Of a stretch of DNA of 64,000 bases, positions 1 to 12,300 are shown in pieces. The translations under genes were made by a program, and so were the position numbers. Location of the stretch: positions 48,766,264 through 48,830,263 of the forward strand of contig CM036621.1 in the NCBI GenBank assembly GCA_020746105.1, written 5' to 3'. Position 1 is the first letter of the stretch; each line of letters opens with the position of its first letter. The DNA comes from Trogon surrucura (Eukaryota > Chordata > Aves > Trogoniformes > Trogonidae). The notes under the pieces were generated by a model. It had not been told where the DNA came from and searched no databases. It saw nothing but the letters and a program-made list of their open reading frames with translations.

Positions 1-1310
1 CACCCAGCACGACCGGCCCCGTGCGTGGTTGTTGCTCTGGCACCACACGAATAATAATAAAATACATTTTTTTTAAAGACCACCTGAAATGAATCCCAAG
101 TAAATGTTTGCAAAAAGATTTCTCTGTTCAAAGGCTAATTTTCCAGCTGCCTTGAGCTACCATTAAATTTCAGGCATCTGAGCTTAAAAAATGAAAATAG
201 TAACAATCAGAATTCTTCAAATATCATTAGCGCTGTCTGCATATGCATTTCATAGGGGTATGTTTGGGAAACTGGAAAAGTTGAACAAAGTGCGTGGCTC
301 TTTAGGGAAACTGTTGGCAAGGGCAAAGAGTTTGACAAAGAGAACGGAGATAAACATAATGCATTAATAAATTAAATGAGGATAATTTTTTCAAAATTCC
401 TTGGGGATGGCATTAGAAAAATCAGTTTGTCAGTTAAAACCTTTGGAGTGCATTGCCTGAAACCCAACCCAACAAAGAAAGAAGCATGCAGATAGAAACT
501 GGGTATAAACTTGGGTAATACAGAAGAAATGTTCTTGCAGATCAATTCAGTCTCCACTTACAAAGAGATGAGCCTACTCAAATGCTTCAAGCAAGAAAAG
601 TTAATGCACTAAACACTGTGTGCTCTACGGTGGTCACGGCACCTCTGCTCCTGGGCTCTTGCTGACCAAGCCTCAAAGAACTAAGCTCCCCTGTCCTTGA
701 GTTTTAAATAAGGCCAAAGATAAAAGCCAAAGCAGCAGCGTATGAGCAGTCTGTAGGTAAGGAAAAAAATAAGAGCGCTATTTACTAGAATCCTCCTGCG
801 GATGCTCCATCCATTCCCAACACAGATGTTAGCCAGTGTCTCAAGTGAAGGGCAATAGTTCACATTTCCCAGTTGTTTCCATAAGCAAAGGCGTTAACCT
901 GCATTGCAGACGCCGGTCTGTAAGGGAGCCTGTGCTGGCTGGCAGCCGCTGCCAGCTGCTCCTTCTGCTTCTGCAAAGTTTGGGGTGGTTCTGGAGAACT
1001 GGCAAGGGAAAACACCTGATCTCTTCTGAACAGGAAGAATCACCGCAGCAGCTAAGCGAGCTTAGTAACTCAAATGCCTTTGATATAAAAATGGTAACAA
1101 AAAAGGAGCAGGTATGCCAAAGGAACAGAGAAGGTACTGTAAGATCAGATAAATTAAATTACTTTAAACCAGAAGACACGAGGAAGAAATACACCTAATG
1201 CTTTCTTCCCCAAGCTTCCAAAGTTTTGTGCTTATTTTCTTAGAGGACTCAACACACCTGCAACACGCTAGCATTTATGTTGTGCTTTTCATTCAGGTGC
1301 ATCAAACAAC

Positions 1311-1338
1311 ATTTCAAACAGACTAGTCTGTTTGAAAT
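1311..1338. repeat. Perfect 28-bp palindrome, no spacer
   Basis: The left half ATTTCAAACAGACT is followed directly by its exact reverse complement, centred on ACTAGT. Symmetry stops at 1310/1339. Nearby sequence (1339-1366) has short ACAAAATTAC repeats. Function is unknown; it could be the relic of a small inverted duplication. Confidence 0.9.
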
Positions 1339-3380
1339 ACAAAATTACAAAAATACAAAATTACATCAATAGAAGAAAACCAAATTGAGAGTGATCAATG
1401 ACAAAAGACCACAAAGAATCCAAATTAGACGACACTAGTTTCAAACACGTTTCTTCAGCTACACAAAAAAAACGGATTTTCAAGGTAGACTTAAATCTAA
1501 ATGTAATTATGCCCTTATTATGTATAGGCACAGAAATAAAAAGCCAGGAGGATAAAAGTAGAGTTGGCCACGACATTATTTTGGAAGAGTCTTTAGAAGT
1601 ATCAAATCCAAAATGATATACAGGCAGTGAGCTCTGAGGCTTTTTAACTGTCTGAAGACATTCCTGGTCTGAAGACAAAACTGCTCTAAACTTGAGCAGA
1701 AATGAAAGCTGCCAAGTCTGACAGCTTCTGTATTTAGCACCCAGTAAGGCAGCTCGGAAAGGAAAGCACAGGGCTCCTGGTTTATGGGGTTTGATAAAAC
1801 CTGAGGTGAGACAGAAGAATGGTAATGCTTTCTCATGTTGAGAACATGCTTCACCAGCCAGATTTAGAAGTTTCAGATAGTAAAAAAACTAAACCCACAA
1901 GCCAAAAAAAGAAGACCTCAGCATGGATGAAATCGCTCGTAGTGGAAAAGGAGTTGATGGTTCTTGGTGGCCCCAGACCTTAAGAGGCTAGGCTGGCCAG
2001 TGGCAGTTTTTGATGCAGAGACAATTTTAGGGGAAATTCAACTTACTATATTTCTAAAGGGATGCCTAAACATCTTCTACAGACATATCTGCATTTATTT
2101 CTCACTTGTGTTCGTTACTCACAGGCAGACGTCTTGCTGACAACTTTCTCTTTCGATGACTTACCCGTTTTCAGAAGATACACTAATGTCCACTCCAGAA
2201 CCTTGCTCAGGCACCGGCATTTTGTCAGGTGCTGCTGGCTCTTGGCCAGTTGCCCAAGGAAGGGTTTGAGAAATTAAGATTATTCTATAAAAATCCTGAA
2301 CTGTTTGCTACTTAAGGACTCAAAAAAGCTGCATACAATTATGAAAGGTTATAAAAGCTCTTCAGCGAAATATGTAGTCAGCAACTGTTCCTAATTATCA
2401 ATGGAATTTCTAATGGTATTAGATTAGTGCTCTCACTTGTAAAGACAAGACAACAGTCCTCAAGTAATTCAAGCAAAATGTTCATCCCAGAAGACTCATT
2501 AGAATAACCTCCAAAGACTGCAAGCAATTGAGAGAAGAGACTTTTTTTTTAAGCCTAGTTTCCTAAGGAACCAAGGCTCTGTAGGGCAATTAAAATTCTA
2601 AGAGAAAACCTTAAGATGCAGCTTCAGACTCCATAACACCATGAACATTATAAATCCACCTCCACAGAAACAATCCTGAAATAAAAACCTTCCTTTATTA
2701 CCAAGAGAAGTCTTTAATAAAAACAAAAAAGCAAAAGCCAAGCAGTAACATACTTTCTTGTGCAAAAAAAAAAATAAAAAAGAAGAAGAGGTATCCAATA
2801 GCTGTCACAGCAGCACACAAGTTAAACAAGGAAAAATCCGCCCCAACACCCCTCTTCCACTACAGCTTCTGGCCTCATGTATCACAGGTGCCAGCACTGA
2901 CTGTGTGATTTATCCGAGGGTGCAGTTCATGAAAACACAGCATTATCCCAGGTGAAATGAGGCTGCCAATACTGTCCTTGGTGTCTTCTGGAAAATTTTT
3001 GCTAGTGTGCTAGTATTACTGTGGTGTGGAATCAAAATTACATGACTTGAGCAGGACTAGAAACCACAACTGTAAGGATGATCTATTAAAAACTAAAGAT
3101 GACAAGAACTACAAACTACAAAGACCAGAGCCATAAGCACACACCATGAATGGCTGAGCCATATTTAACTGTAGTATGTTATATCCAAATTCCAACTCTC
3201 TTGAATTTTTCCTTTAATATTCTTACAATTGTACAATCCTCTTCCCTCAGAATAAAAAGAAATCATAACAGTGTATAAAGTCTACAAATAACAGCATGAA
3301 CAGCATATAAATCTACCTAAAGATAGATGGACCAGTAACATAGTCAGTGACAATCCGAGCTGCTAAAATTCGGCAGCTAT

Positions 3381-3445
3381 AGTTAAAACTTTTTACAGTT
3401 AAAACTTTTTATAGTTAAAATTCTTTTATAGCTAAAACTTTTTTT
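3381..3445. repeat. Four-copy tandem repeat, 16-17 bp unit
   Basis: The unit AGTTAAAACTTTTTAC occurs four times with one-base variants (3381-3396, 3397-3412, 3413-3429, 3430-3445). It is an AT-rich minisatellite-like array inside intron 9. Confidence 0.85.
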
Positions 3446-5459
3446 GCTTTCTAAATCCTGGGCCATAACCCAACTCCTCCCTACAGACCTATGCAAAATA
3501 ATTCATTATTAAGGTATCAAAATAACAGCTACAAGCTTTGCTACCCATTTAGCCACAGAAAAGGCAGGGAAACCATTACAACCCCTTTTGCTGACAGCAG
3601 CAGCAGATAGGGGAAAAATGCCAAACCCAAGACCCCTATTACACAGAGTTGTTATGCTGCAGTCTTTAAAACCAGGCAGAAACTGGTACAGATCAGGACG
3701 TTGGGTGCCTGGAGTGCCCGTTGGAAGCACCGTGCCGATCCCTCCGCATCCAGGAGGAACTGGGTGTTTCCAGGAGCAATTACACAGACTCTGACATCAG
3801 CTCTCATTGCTCTGGCTGGAGCAAGCAAAGAGCCAGCCACAGAAGTGTGGCACTACTGATCTTCTTTTGATGCAGTCACCAGTCACCTGGAGGCAGTGAA
3901 GAGAGGTGCTGCTCCTGCTGTTCAGTGCATTCCTGCACTCTGTAACTGGAAGCATACATCACTGCCTTCCAAGGAAAAGGCAACTAAAATCAGGGCTCGC
4001 TAAACTGAGTAAGAAGTTTGTGTCGAAGATGGATCCTTGGCAAATGCACACTAATCCCAGTTACACTTCTTAGATTTGGCACTTCAGAGCGGCTGGTAAA
4101 AGTCCTGTGAAAGAAGATATGCTAGATTTTCACAAGGGGGAAAAAAGATCCCTTCCAGAGTGCTATCTGTCTTACTCTTTCACAGTGACACAGCAGGAAG
4201 TGTTTCCGTGCTCTGAATACTGACAGATGAGTCCCACTCAGAAGATGGAAAGATCGTGCAGGAAAATAACACACGGTGATGTTACTCATCCTATTAAAAC
4301 AACTCAACAACGGATGAACAAGTAAATGAGTGTTTACTAATCTGGAGGATAACACAAGTTGCTTTCGCCTTTGAAACTGTACCAAATATATCAGGCAAAT
4401 ACAATAATTATAGGATACAGCATTAGCATTCCTGATATGACAGGCCTAGGTGAGGGAGCAAGCTAAGGAATATTTGCAAAAACATTTCTCCCTTAAGCCA
4501 TGTGAACAGTGTAATGAATTCTCCTGTTGCATACTGCACATATGGCTTTGGAATGTTTTCTGGCAACGGCAAACACTACTAGGAAGTACAAGGGCTTTTA
4601 AGGAACCCAGTGAATTGCAATGGCCTGAGGTAGTATCTCAAAACAATCATGACAGATGAACGTATGGAAAGTATTTTCTAGATTTCAGCTAACAAAGAGC
4701 AGACACAGCGCCCACAGCACCTCTGGCTAAGGAATACACGAGTCCTGAACAACTAAGCCCGTTCGGTTTTGTATTACAAAGTTATATCCCTGTTCTTTCA
4801 GTACGCAGCCCACCTGGCTGTCACAGAAACCAAACCAAGAGAGCTCTATTTGTTCACCATACAAAACCACAAATCCTGTAATTTTTAACAGATCCTTTTA
4901 AAGTGAGTAGTCATTAGAACTTAAACATCTGCTTATTGCTTAGGAATCCATTGGGTAGATTTGATTGATGATTAATAGCTCTGGTCATTCACATAATTAC
5001 TGACAGGCTGACCCCTTTGCTAAATCCAGCAGTGCCAGCTAAGCAACTAGTAAGCGGCTCTTCAAATTCAACAAGAAAACTCATACTACTAAACTGACAA
5101 GATTATATCAGTGTAAGAAGACTGAATGTTGGGAAACACCTCCCTTAGTTTGCGAAGAGAGATCAATCACCTTTTCATTCTGATTTACTGAGTTCTAAAC
5201 CAAGAGAAGACAGTGGCTTGTCTTCCAGTGATAATGACCTAACTGCAATTCAACATGGGCACCAGGAATATTCCAAAAAGTGGCACTCCAAAAATGAACA
5301 ATGCTAGCTTTCCCCAAGCTGGAAACAATTACGAGCTAAACGAAAGCAGAGGGGGAAAAAAAGAAGTAAAAAAGAATGAATAGAAACTAGAGTTTTATCT
5401 GAATGCTTTACTAAATGCTGAGAGCCAGAGTCAACAAGTCTGCAAGAAGGTTTCAGTTT

Positions 5460-5870
5460 AAAAACTGGTTGAGTGTGGAAATTGGCACCAGATCTACAGA
5501 AATAGTCCCTGAAGAGGAGGCAGTCAACACGCTGGCGGGCAAATCCACCCTCCAGCGGGACCTGCGCAGGCCAGATGAAAGTCTGACAGCAACCTCAGGA
5601 GGCCCAGCAAGGCCACATGTGAAGCAGTTCTGCTTCTGGGACACACTCAGCCCCCGCCCGAGGACAGTTCCAGGTGCCCGGCTGGGGACAGCGCTGCCAG
5701 GAAGGTCTCGGGGCGAGGAGAGGTTGAAGGATCAGGGCTTGCTGGTGGAGAGCAGATTTGGGGGGGACCTAAAAGCAGCCCCCAATACTGATGAGGAGGT
5801 GATCACTAAGACAGAGCCTTCTCGGAGGTGCGTGACAAGAGAGCGTGAGATTAAGCTCATGAGTGACAGG
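5460..5870 (-). mobile_element. Degraded retroviral internal fragment (gag/pro-like, possibly ERVK), broken
   Basis: This is a GC- and CpG-richer island inside AT-rich intron 9. On the minus strand it shows a short stretch like a nucleocapsid zinc knuckle and, further on, a stretch like the dUTPase/protease region of betaretrovirus-like elements. No LTRs flank it and only a few hundred bases survive, so it is an old, broken fossil with several breaks. The family call is tentative. The plus-strand frame of 155 codons across the same DNA (5415-5882) is probably chance, helped by high GC. Confidence 0.35.
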
Positions 5871-7758
5871 GAGGACGTCTGACTTTATATATGGAGCATT
5901 AGTACCATGTGGGTAACTAAGCTTTGGAGGGTCTAACATCACTTGATGATAATCGTAAGATAAAACCATGACTGACAAAATTGATGGCAACGACAAGGAA
6001 ATCACTTAACAGTACCACTTAAGGTAGACAAATACAGAAGCCCTATCTCTACGAAATTAATTAAAAGTCACACAAGGTGGCAGACAGCATCCTCTGTCAA
6101 TAAAAACATCTTTTGATGAAAATAACCAATCATAACACAGATGTCTAGATCATTTATTGCTTCTGTAGCTGATAAGAAGGTAGTTTTTGGATACATAAGT
6201 AGAGGGCACACAAGTCTGAATACTGAGATAATCTCTTTGTCTAGTTTTTGTGAAAACAGATGTGGATGATTCTGCTCAAATTTGTTGTACAGCCTTCCAA
6301 AAAGAAACTGACATCTTGCAAAGTGTGTGAAGAAGAACTGTAGAATTACTAAAGCTGCATAAACATTCATATGTGCTTCAAAAAGGATTCATGCAAAAGA
6401 GACTACATGATCTTTGGCTGAAAGACACTAGAGCGAAGAAGTTCAGTAACTGACAGCTGCTTCTTTCAGCTGCAGGAGGCCCCGAGCGCTGGAAGCTGAA
6501 GATGCACTCACTCATATTTCAGATAAGACAATTTTTTTTTTAAACAATGAATTGAACAACTTGAACTCTGAATTTTGTATCATTTTTACATCTTTGAACA
6601 AGGTTGCCTTCCAAAAGTTACAACCATAGATTTCATGCAAAAATGAAGAGGTTATTTCTGCAGGAAGAGATTAAAACTGTCCCTTCTAGCCTGATCCGTA
6701 TCGCAAACATTAACAGCACAACTGTTTTCCAAGAAACAATAACAAGGCTTTGATATCTATGATGTGACTTCTTCCAGCATCTGCAAGGCGGCAGCCATTC
6801 CTGATGACTGAACGCCAGCCTACGGAACTGAACAAACTCCAGTCTCACATTTTCAGTAACCAGAGGCAGTCCTTAGATTAGCTGTTAACCTCTCAGGCAG
6901 CCACACTTAGCCCGGAACGTCGGCAAAAGGATCCCAGGATTTCAAATCTGAAATGACATCAGTGAACTACTGAGTCATCTCCTCCAGAAGAACCACAGAA
7001 GACAGCTCAAGATTTATTTGTTTTGGCCGTCACAAGCCACCTGACTCCCACGCTGTCAAATCACCAAAGGCGGTCTCTTACAGTATCTGTTAGATGCAGA
7101 CTATTTGTATACAAACATATTTGCACATCTGTTTCTACACAGATTGTGAACGCAGGCATATATATTACATATACAATATACATGCGATTGTTCTACACAT
7201 GTGAATATGTCTCAGGGAAAATTCATTAGCATTCCCACATGAATTACATTGTGCATTGTGAGTATTTGCTTAAGAGTTGGCACAGGATCATGGTAGTTTG
7301 ACTTCACAACAAAGTGCTGCACGACATCTATCCCCATGAGAGACCTCTGCAATTGCGTCCTTTGAGGCTGATTGTAAAAGCAGCCATTTCTCTCCCATGT
7401 GTAGTTTTTTCTCTCCAGACAGGCGTCATAGGTTTTGTCTTCATGCTGTTGTAAGACATACTATGGAAAATTCAGCACTAACTGGTGCTATCGCTATCAA
7501 TTAAATACCTAAAATAAATTGAGACAACCTCCACAAGAAGAGTTAGCATGGCAGAATATTAATTTTTACAGGTGTCTGCAAAGAGACTACTTGGAGTTTA
7601 CTAAATAAGAAATGCTTATTCCAAAAATATTTTCAATTTAGAAGACAAAAAAAAGAAATCACTCAATGTCCCTTTCATTTCTCCATAGCTGTTATTATCT
7701 AAAAAAAAAACCAAGAAAACTTTCATGCTGTTAGTGTAGCAGTATGTGTTTCGAGTAC

Positions 7759-7787
7759 ACACCTCTCCGTTTCTGAGGGAGAGGTGT
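7759..7787. other. Hairpin, 10-bp stem with 9-nt loop
   Basis: ACACCTCTCC at 7759-7768 pairs perfectly with GGAGAGGTGT at 7778-7787, followed by TTTTT. It resembles a stem plus T-run by chance or as a repeat relic; nothing suggests an RNA gene. Confidence 0.5.
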
Positions 7788-9317
7788 TTTTAAAAGCAAG
7801 TATCATCCATCCTTTCTGTGGACTCTCAAGATTTCCAATTTCTGAAAGAGGTTGAGAGAGGCAGGATGTCAGTTTCTCAGCATTTTATCACTCATTGGGA
7901 AAAAGACATCACTGGCTGGCTGGCCTGAGGTCTAACACTTAAAGCACTGGCAAGGCTCCCTTCTCATGGCCTCAGCACATCTGACACAAGACTAGCACTG
8001 TGAAATCATCTCTCCTTACAAAAACCTACCCACACACCAGACACACTGCTTTTCCTCTGGCAGCTCGAAGAAATCAAGTGCCAAATGGAACACTCAGCAA
8101 TAGGTGTGTAGCCTCATCATTCCCAAAGAGCTACAAATTTCCCTGGCAAGGTACTAGGGAATAATTCAGTCTAACAATGCAAATAAAGAAAATTATTCAG
8201 CTTGCTACCTTCACGATGCTGGTTTTGTTTCTCGGGTTGTTTCCCCTCTGTGACTACTTCTTGTGTTTTATGGCTTGGAAGGCTTCCCAGCACTCTTTTG
8301 CCAAAAAAAAACCCCATCTCTTCCAGAGTGAGCGTCTACCAAATTCTTCTCACCTCAGGCTTACAGACTCATCCCAGCTCTGCAAACACTGACAAATGAC
8401 AGAAAAGCTACAAGATTTCATTAGGCACAAAAACAGCTAGAGACACGAACTTGAAATCCTGATGTTTCCTCTTGAAAAAAGGGAGAGAAATTAGGTGCGC
8501 TGCCTGACTTTGCATTTTCAATGAACTCTTCAAATCAGCATTTACCTGGAAACTTTCTTCCATCCTTAAGGTTAACTTCAACCAAAGTATTGCAAGAGTT
8601 TAATTAAAACGAGATCTTGAACGTGCCAACTTTTGCTCGAGGTACGCATCTATATAATGTAACATCACACAGCTTCAGAGATCCATACAATGGAGAAGTT
8701 TGTACTTCGGTCATCTCAACCCCCACGCTCACTCTCAGTTGAGAGGCACATCTCACAACCATTCATCACTAACCAACACCATGTTTTGCTTTGCACAGTC
8801 CATAATATCCACAGAACAAACAGAGTGAGCAAAAAGAAAATAAAGTTTCCACTCCTGCCCTTCAAATGTGTCCAGATTTCTCCTGGCTTAATAGAAGCAT
8901 GCCACATCAGAGAGTTCTGAAGAAAAAAGTTGATTTTGGAAGACAGAGACGGGTGAGACCTATTTAGGCCTTCTAAGGTAAAGGCTACTCATGTAACTGC
9001 ACTAAACCAATTCACCATCATTCACTACGCAGTACACGCACAACTTCAGCGAAAATCTCAGACACAAGGGAAAGATCCTGTATTTGGGGGAGATGACTAC
9101 ATTGCAGTCAAAAATTCCAGCATCTGGTGAATAACGCTACTGTGTTACTTTCCCAAATAAAGCACATTTCCTTTGAGTAACTGGTTGCTGATACAATGAG
9201 TCACTCAACTGCCTTAAGTACCAACTTGAATGCTTTAAAAGGACTGACTGGGAATCACCAAGTACAGTATGTGTATTTGTTTAGGAACAACATGCTTTAA
9301 ATAAACCGCTGACTCAC

Positions 9318-9380
9318 CTTGTCACGCAAATGGTGCTCTGCAGCCTCAATATTCAAAGGATCGTCAAAATTCAAAAGATC
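9318..9380 (-). CDS. UBE2F: UBE2F exon 9: residues 149-169
   Basis: It encodes [20 protein letters not shown] and then Lys169, the conserved segment with the DPLN turn leading into the last helices. The acceptor is TTTTCTAG and the donor AAG|GTGAGT. It is 21 codons, phase 0 at both ends. The next exon should start with Glu-Asp-Phe and end the protein at residue 185; it does not occur to the left within the window. Confidence 0.97.
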
Positions 9381-12300
9381 CTAGAAAAGAAACAGATAAC
9401 ATCAGAGGGTTCCCACTCACTGCATCATACAAGGAATCCAAAGCTCTAACGAACAAGATAATGAAACAAAGCAAGCCCAGCAAGTCCAGTGCCATTTTCT
9501 CACTACCTTGGTAGGTTTCCCTGCCAAAGGTAGATGCAAATGGGTTTGATGATTGCAAACCAAGTCACAAGTCAATTAAAGGACAAAAGCAGGAGGGCAT
9601 TTGACCCTATCCGGTGACATGCCACACACAGTGACACTTCCCTCAGGCAGTAATGCATTCCTATTTGAAAACTGAGAGAGTTTAAAATCGAATTTTGAAG
9701 GAACATTCAAAGTTTCAGAAGGCACAATTCCTTGCTGATTTTTGTTCAAGGGTGGAGCAAACCCTTATAAACCAACCTGCAAACAGACTGGTGATAAGGG
9801 CGGCACAGCAGTTTAATTCCCTCTGTGAAGAAACTGGATACCCCACAGCCTCACAGACAGGGAAGTTCTAGTGCAATGGGAAAAACAGGGCTGAGAGGAA
9901 AGGGAGTGCAAAGATTTCAAGAGCTAAGGGCACATGGGGCCAAGAAGCACAAATAATCAAAATAAATCTCAGGTCTGTCAGTATAATCTCAATAAATACT
10001 AACTTTGGAAGGAGAAAGGGTCTAGGGTTAAAACCAAAAGAAACCAAAATGCTGTTAAAAGAGGAATTACCCTTAAAAAATAATATTGAATCACAAACCT
10101 CTCTATTCTGCCTGCAGCCCAGATCACTTTCCCCAGATTGAGGTTAGCCTGTGACAGCAGTGAAATGCCATCATTTCACAAATGTGAAAGGCTCGTGTCA
10201 GCCTTCGACTTGTTTTCAAGCAGCAAACTTCCTGTTTCATTCACACGGGGACACCAATCCACCTCGTTTTCACCCAGTTTCTTTGAGAAACCCCCAGAAG
10301 TCTCTGCAAGGCCAGTACAATCCAATGCCAGCTCTTCAAAGCCTAATTGTTTATAATAAGCTGGGTGTGAGGGAAATCCAAGCGGCAAGATGGGAAGCAC
10401 GGCTCTTACCAGCTGTGACAAATCCCCGTGGTCTCTGATATGTGACCATCGGCCTTTGCAGATGTTTGCCCAACAGATTACTTTTACATGCAGTTCTGCC
10501 TCTGGAGGCCCTTCTTTGTGCCTCCAGTGGATTTTGCTTTCTGCCAGTTACTTAGCATGCAGTGGGAGACTGACTGTGAAATGCAATTACTCTCTGTTGA
10601 AAAGGCAAATGCTCTCCAATCTTCTAAATCAATTTACCAAAGAAGTTGTCGAAATAAATTAAGCCCTTGGATGCCAGGAAAGCTTTGGAGATCGTAGCCA
10701 GTGACCGGCTTGGTCTGTTCTAGGGGTTTTAGAAATATACCATGATCCTGGCTCACTGGGAGCCCAGTTGTTGCTCTGCCCCTCCTCCTGCAGGTAGTGT
10801 TGGAAGGAGTTTTTCTCTCCAAAAACAGGCTGGGGCTGGCAAAGCCCACAGTGACGCTTCTCACCCAACACTTTTTCAGTCTCCTCTGAATGCTCTGGAG
10901 TGGCTGGAGTAGTTCTCTCCAGAGCTGATTTCAAACATGGTGATCAAGTTAGTGGCTATCTTGGCCTTCTCCTGACCTTCCTATTCAGCAGCAACAGCTG
11001 TGGAAGGGGACCATAACCCCAGAATGCCTAGAAAAGACAGCTTTTGTACCGTAAAGACTTAGCCTCTCTCTGTTTTTAGGGAAAAAGCAGCTGCTGTACC
11101 CTGCTTCCTTCTTGCAGCTTCCTACCCTCTCCTCCATTTTCAAGTTGCTCCTGTAATCACAAGGCACAGGTTTCTTGCATTGTCAATCTAAGGAAATGGG
11201 GGAAAATGGGATCCCTGACCAAAAATCATGTAATTTCTGTGACAAGTCGGAGTTTATGCAAATTATGCAGGTGGGTACTGAGGCCCTTGAACAAGAATAT
11301 AAAGTGTTCAAAACAGGAATGAGACTGCAGGGCAGTCACGAAGTCCTAAACAAAATTTTTAAAAAGTGTAAGATCGACATAATTCCTTCTCAGAGCAATA
11401 TGAATTTCTACTTCCTGCACACCAGGAGGAGGAATATCATACCGTGTGGAAGATCCCAAGTAATTTGTTATCAAAATATCCCACAAGAGATTTGTAACCA
11501 AAAGTAAAACACAATGTATAAAAAAAGCTGGCATTTCAGATTGTCTGTACAAGTCTTGCAGTCACATAAACAAAAGCACAAACCAATTTCATACTTGTAC
11601 AACACCCATTGAAACCAAAGGAAATAATGACCTGAAGTTTAAGGGGCAACGCACAGGGTTCACATTAGGTGATGCTGAAACCAAAGCAGGTGGGAAAATG
11701 GGAAGTGGATACGCAAAATATTAATTTACTTACAGTAAATAAAGAGTTTAACCCCCAGACAACATCCTGCAAAGGAAAAGCACAGTCAATTAGGCAAGCG
11801 CTTCAGGTGATTTGAACACATTTGTGTACTTTGTTTTTCTATTAATCCGTGAAATTACTGGAAATAAATCTAGATTAAGGGTGATGTTTTACGAATTAAA
11901 ATAAAAATATTGCAGAAGCTTTCTCATTTCATAGATGCCTGATATTTGTAAGTCACCAAAAAGGAAATACTGCACATTCATCCGCAAGTTCAAGTCTTTG
12001 TGTATAGGAGCTTTATTCCTGTTGCTTCCTCTGGTCAAGGACAGGAATAATACCTTAGTATATGTCTCCTGCTGAAAACTGCCCTGGCTAGTTCAAAGGG
12101 TGGGTATAAAACTTAACTCAGCAATCCATTCTTAAAATTAAAATTGTGTCAGACAAGTATTTGTGTGAAAATGTCAGCGAAAAAGAGATTTAAGTATAGC
12201 ATGAGTACAGAGAAATACCATTCTTACACGACCATACATCTCAAATCATTTTACTGCCTCCAAGCACCCATCTAAACACAACTGAATAGAGAGGGTTTGC

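Larger units (their letters stand above)
1..9317 (-). other. UBE2F intron 9 (partial, at least 9.3 kb)
   Basis: This non-coding, AT-rich stretch contains a 28-bp palindrome (1311-1338), a 16-bp tandem array (3381-3445), a GC-rich retroviral fossil (about 5460-5870) and a hairpin (7759-7787). The first 55 bases are GC-rich and end in AAT repeats, possibly the tail of a repeat cut by the window edge; I could not name it. I searched for the terminal UBE2F exon (family ending near DDYIKRYAR) and did not find it. Confidence 0.85.

Noticed and set aside
2341-2400. Candidate last UBE2F exon (minus strand contains an ACTACATATTTC string near DYI)
   Set aside because: Surrounding codons do not match the family's last 16 residues and no splice acceptor fits.
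5415-5882. 155-codon plus-strand open frame
   Set aside because: It overlaps the GC-rich patch whose better signals are on the minus strand; nothing recognisable is encoded on the plus strand.
6113-6172. Possible C/D snoRNA (TGATGA ... CTGA)
   Set aside because: The terminal stem is at most 3-4 pairs, no guide region is evident, and it is antisense to the host gene.
7759-7792. Hairpin followed by T-run read as a terminator
   Set aside because: Intrinsic terminators are bacterial; this is intronic vertebrate DNA, so the resemblance is coincidental.
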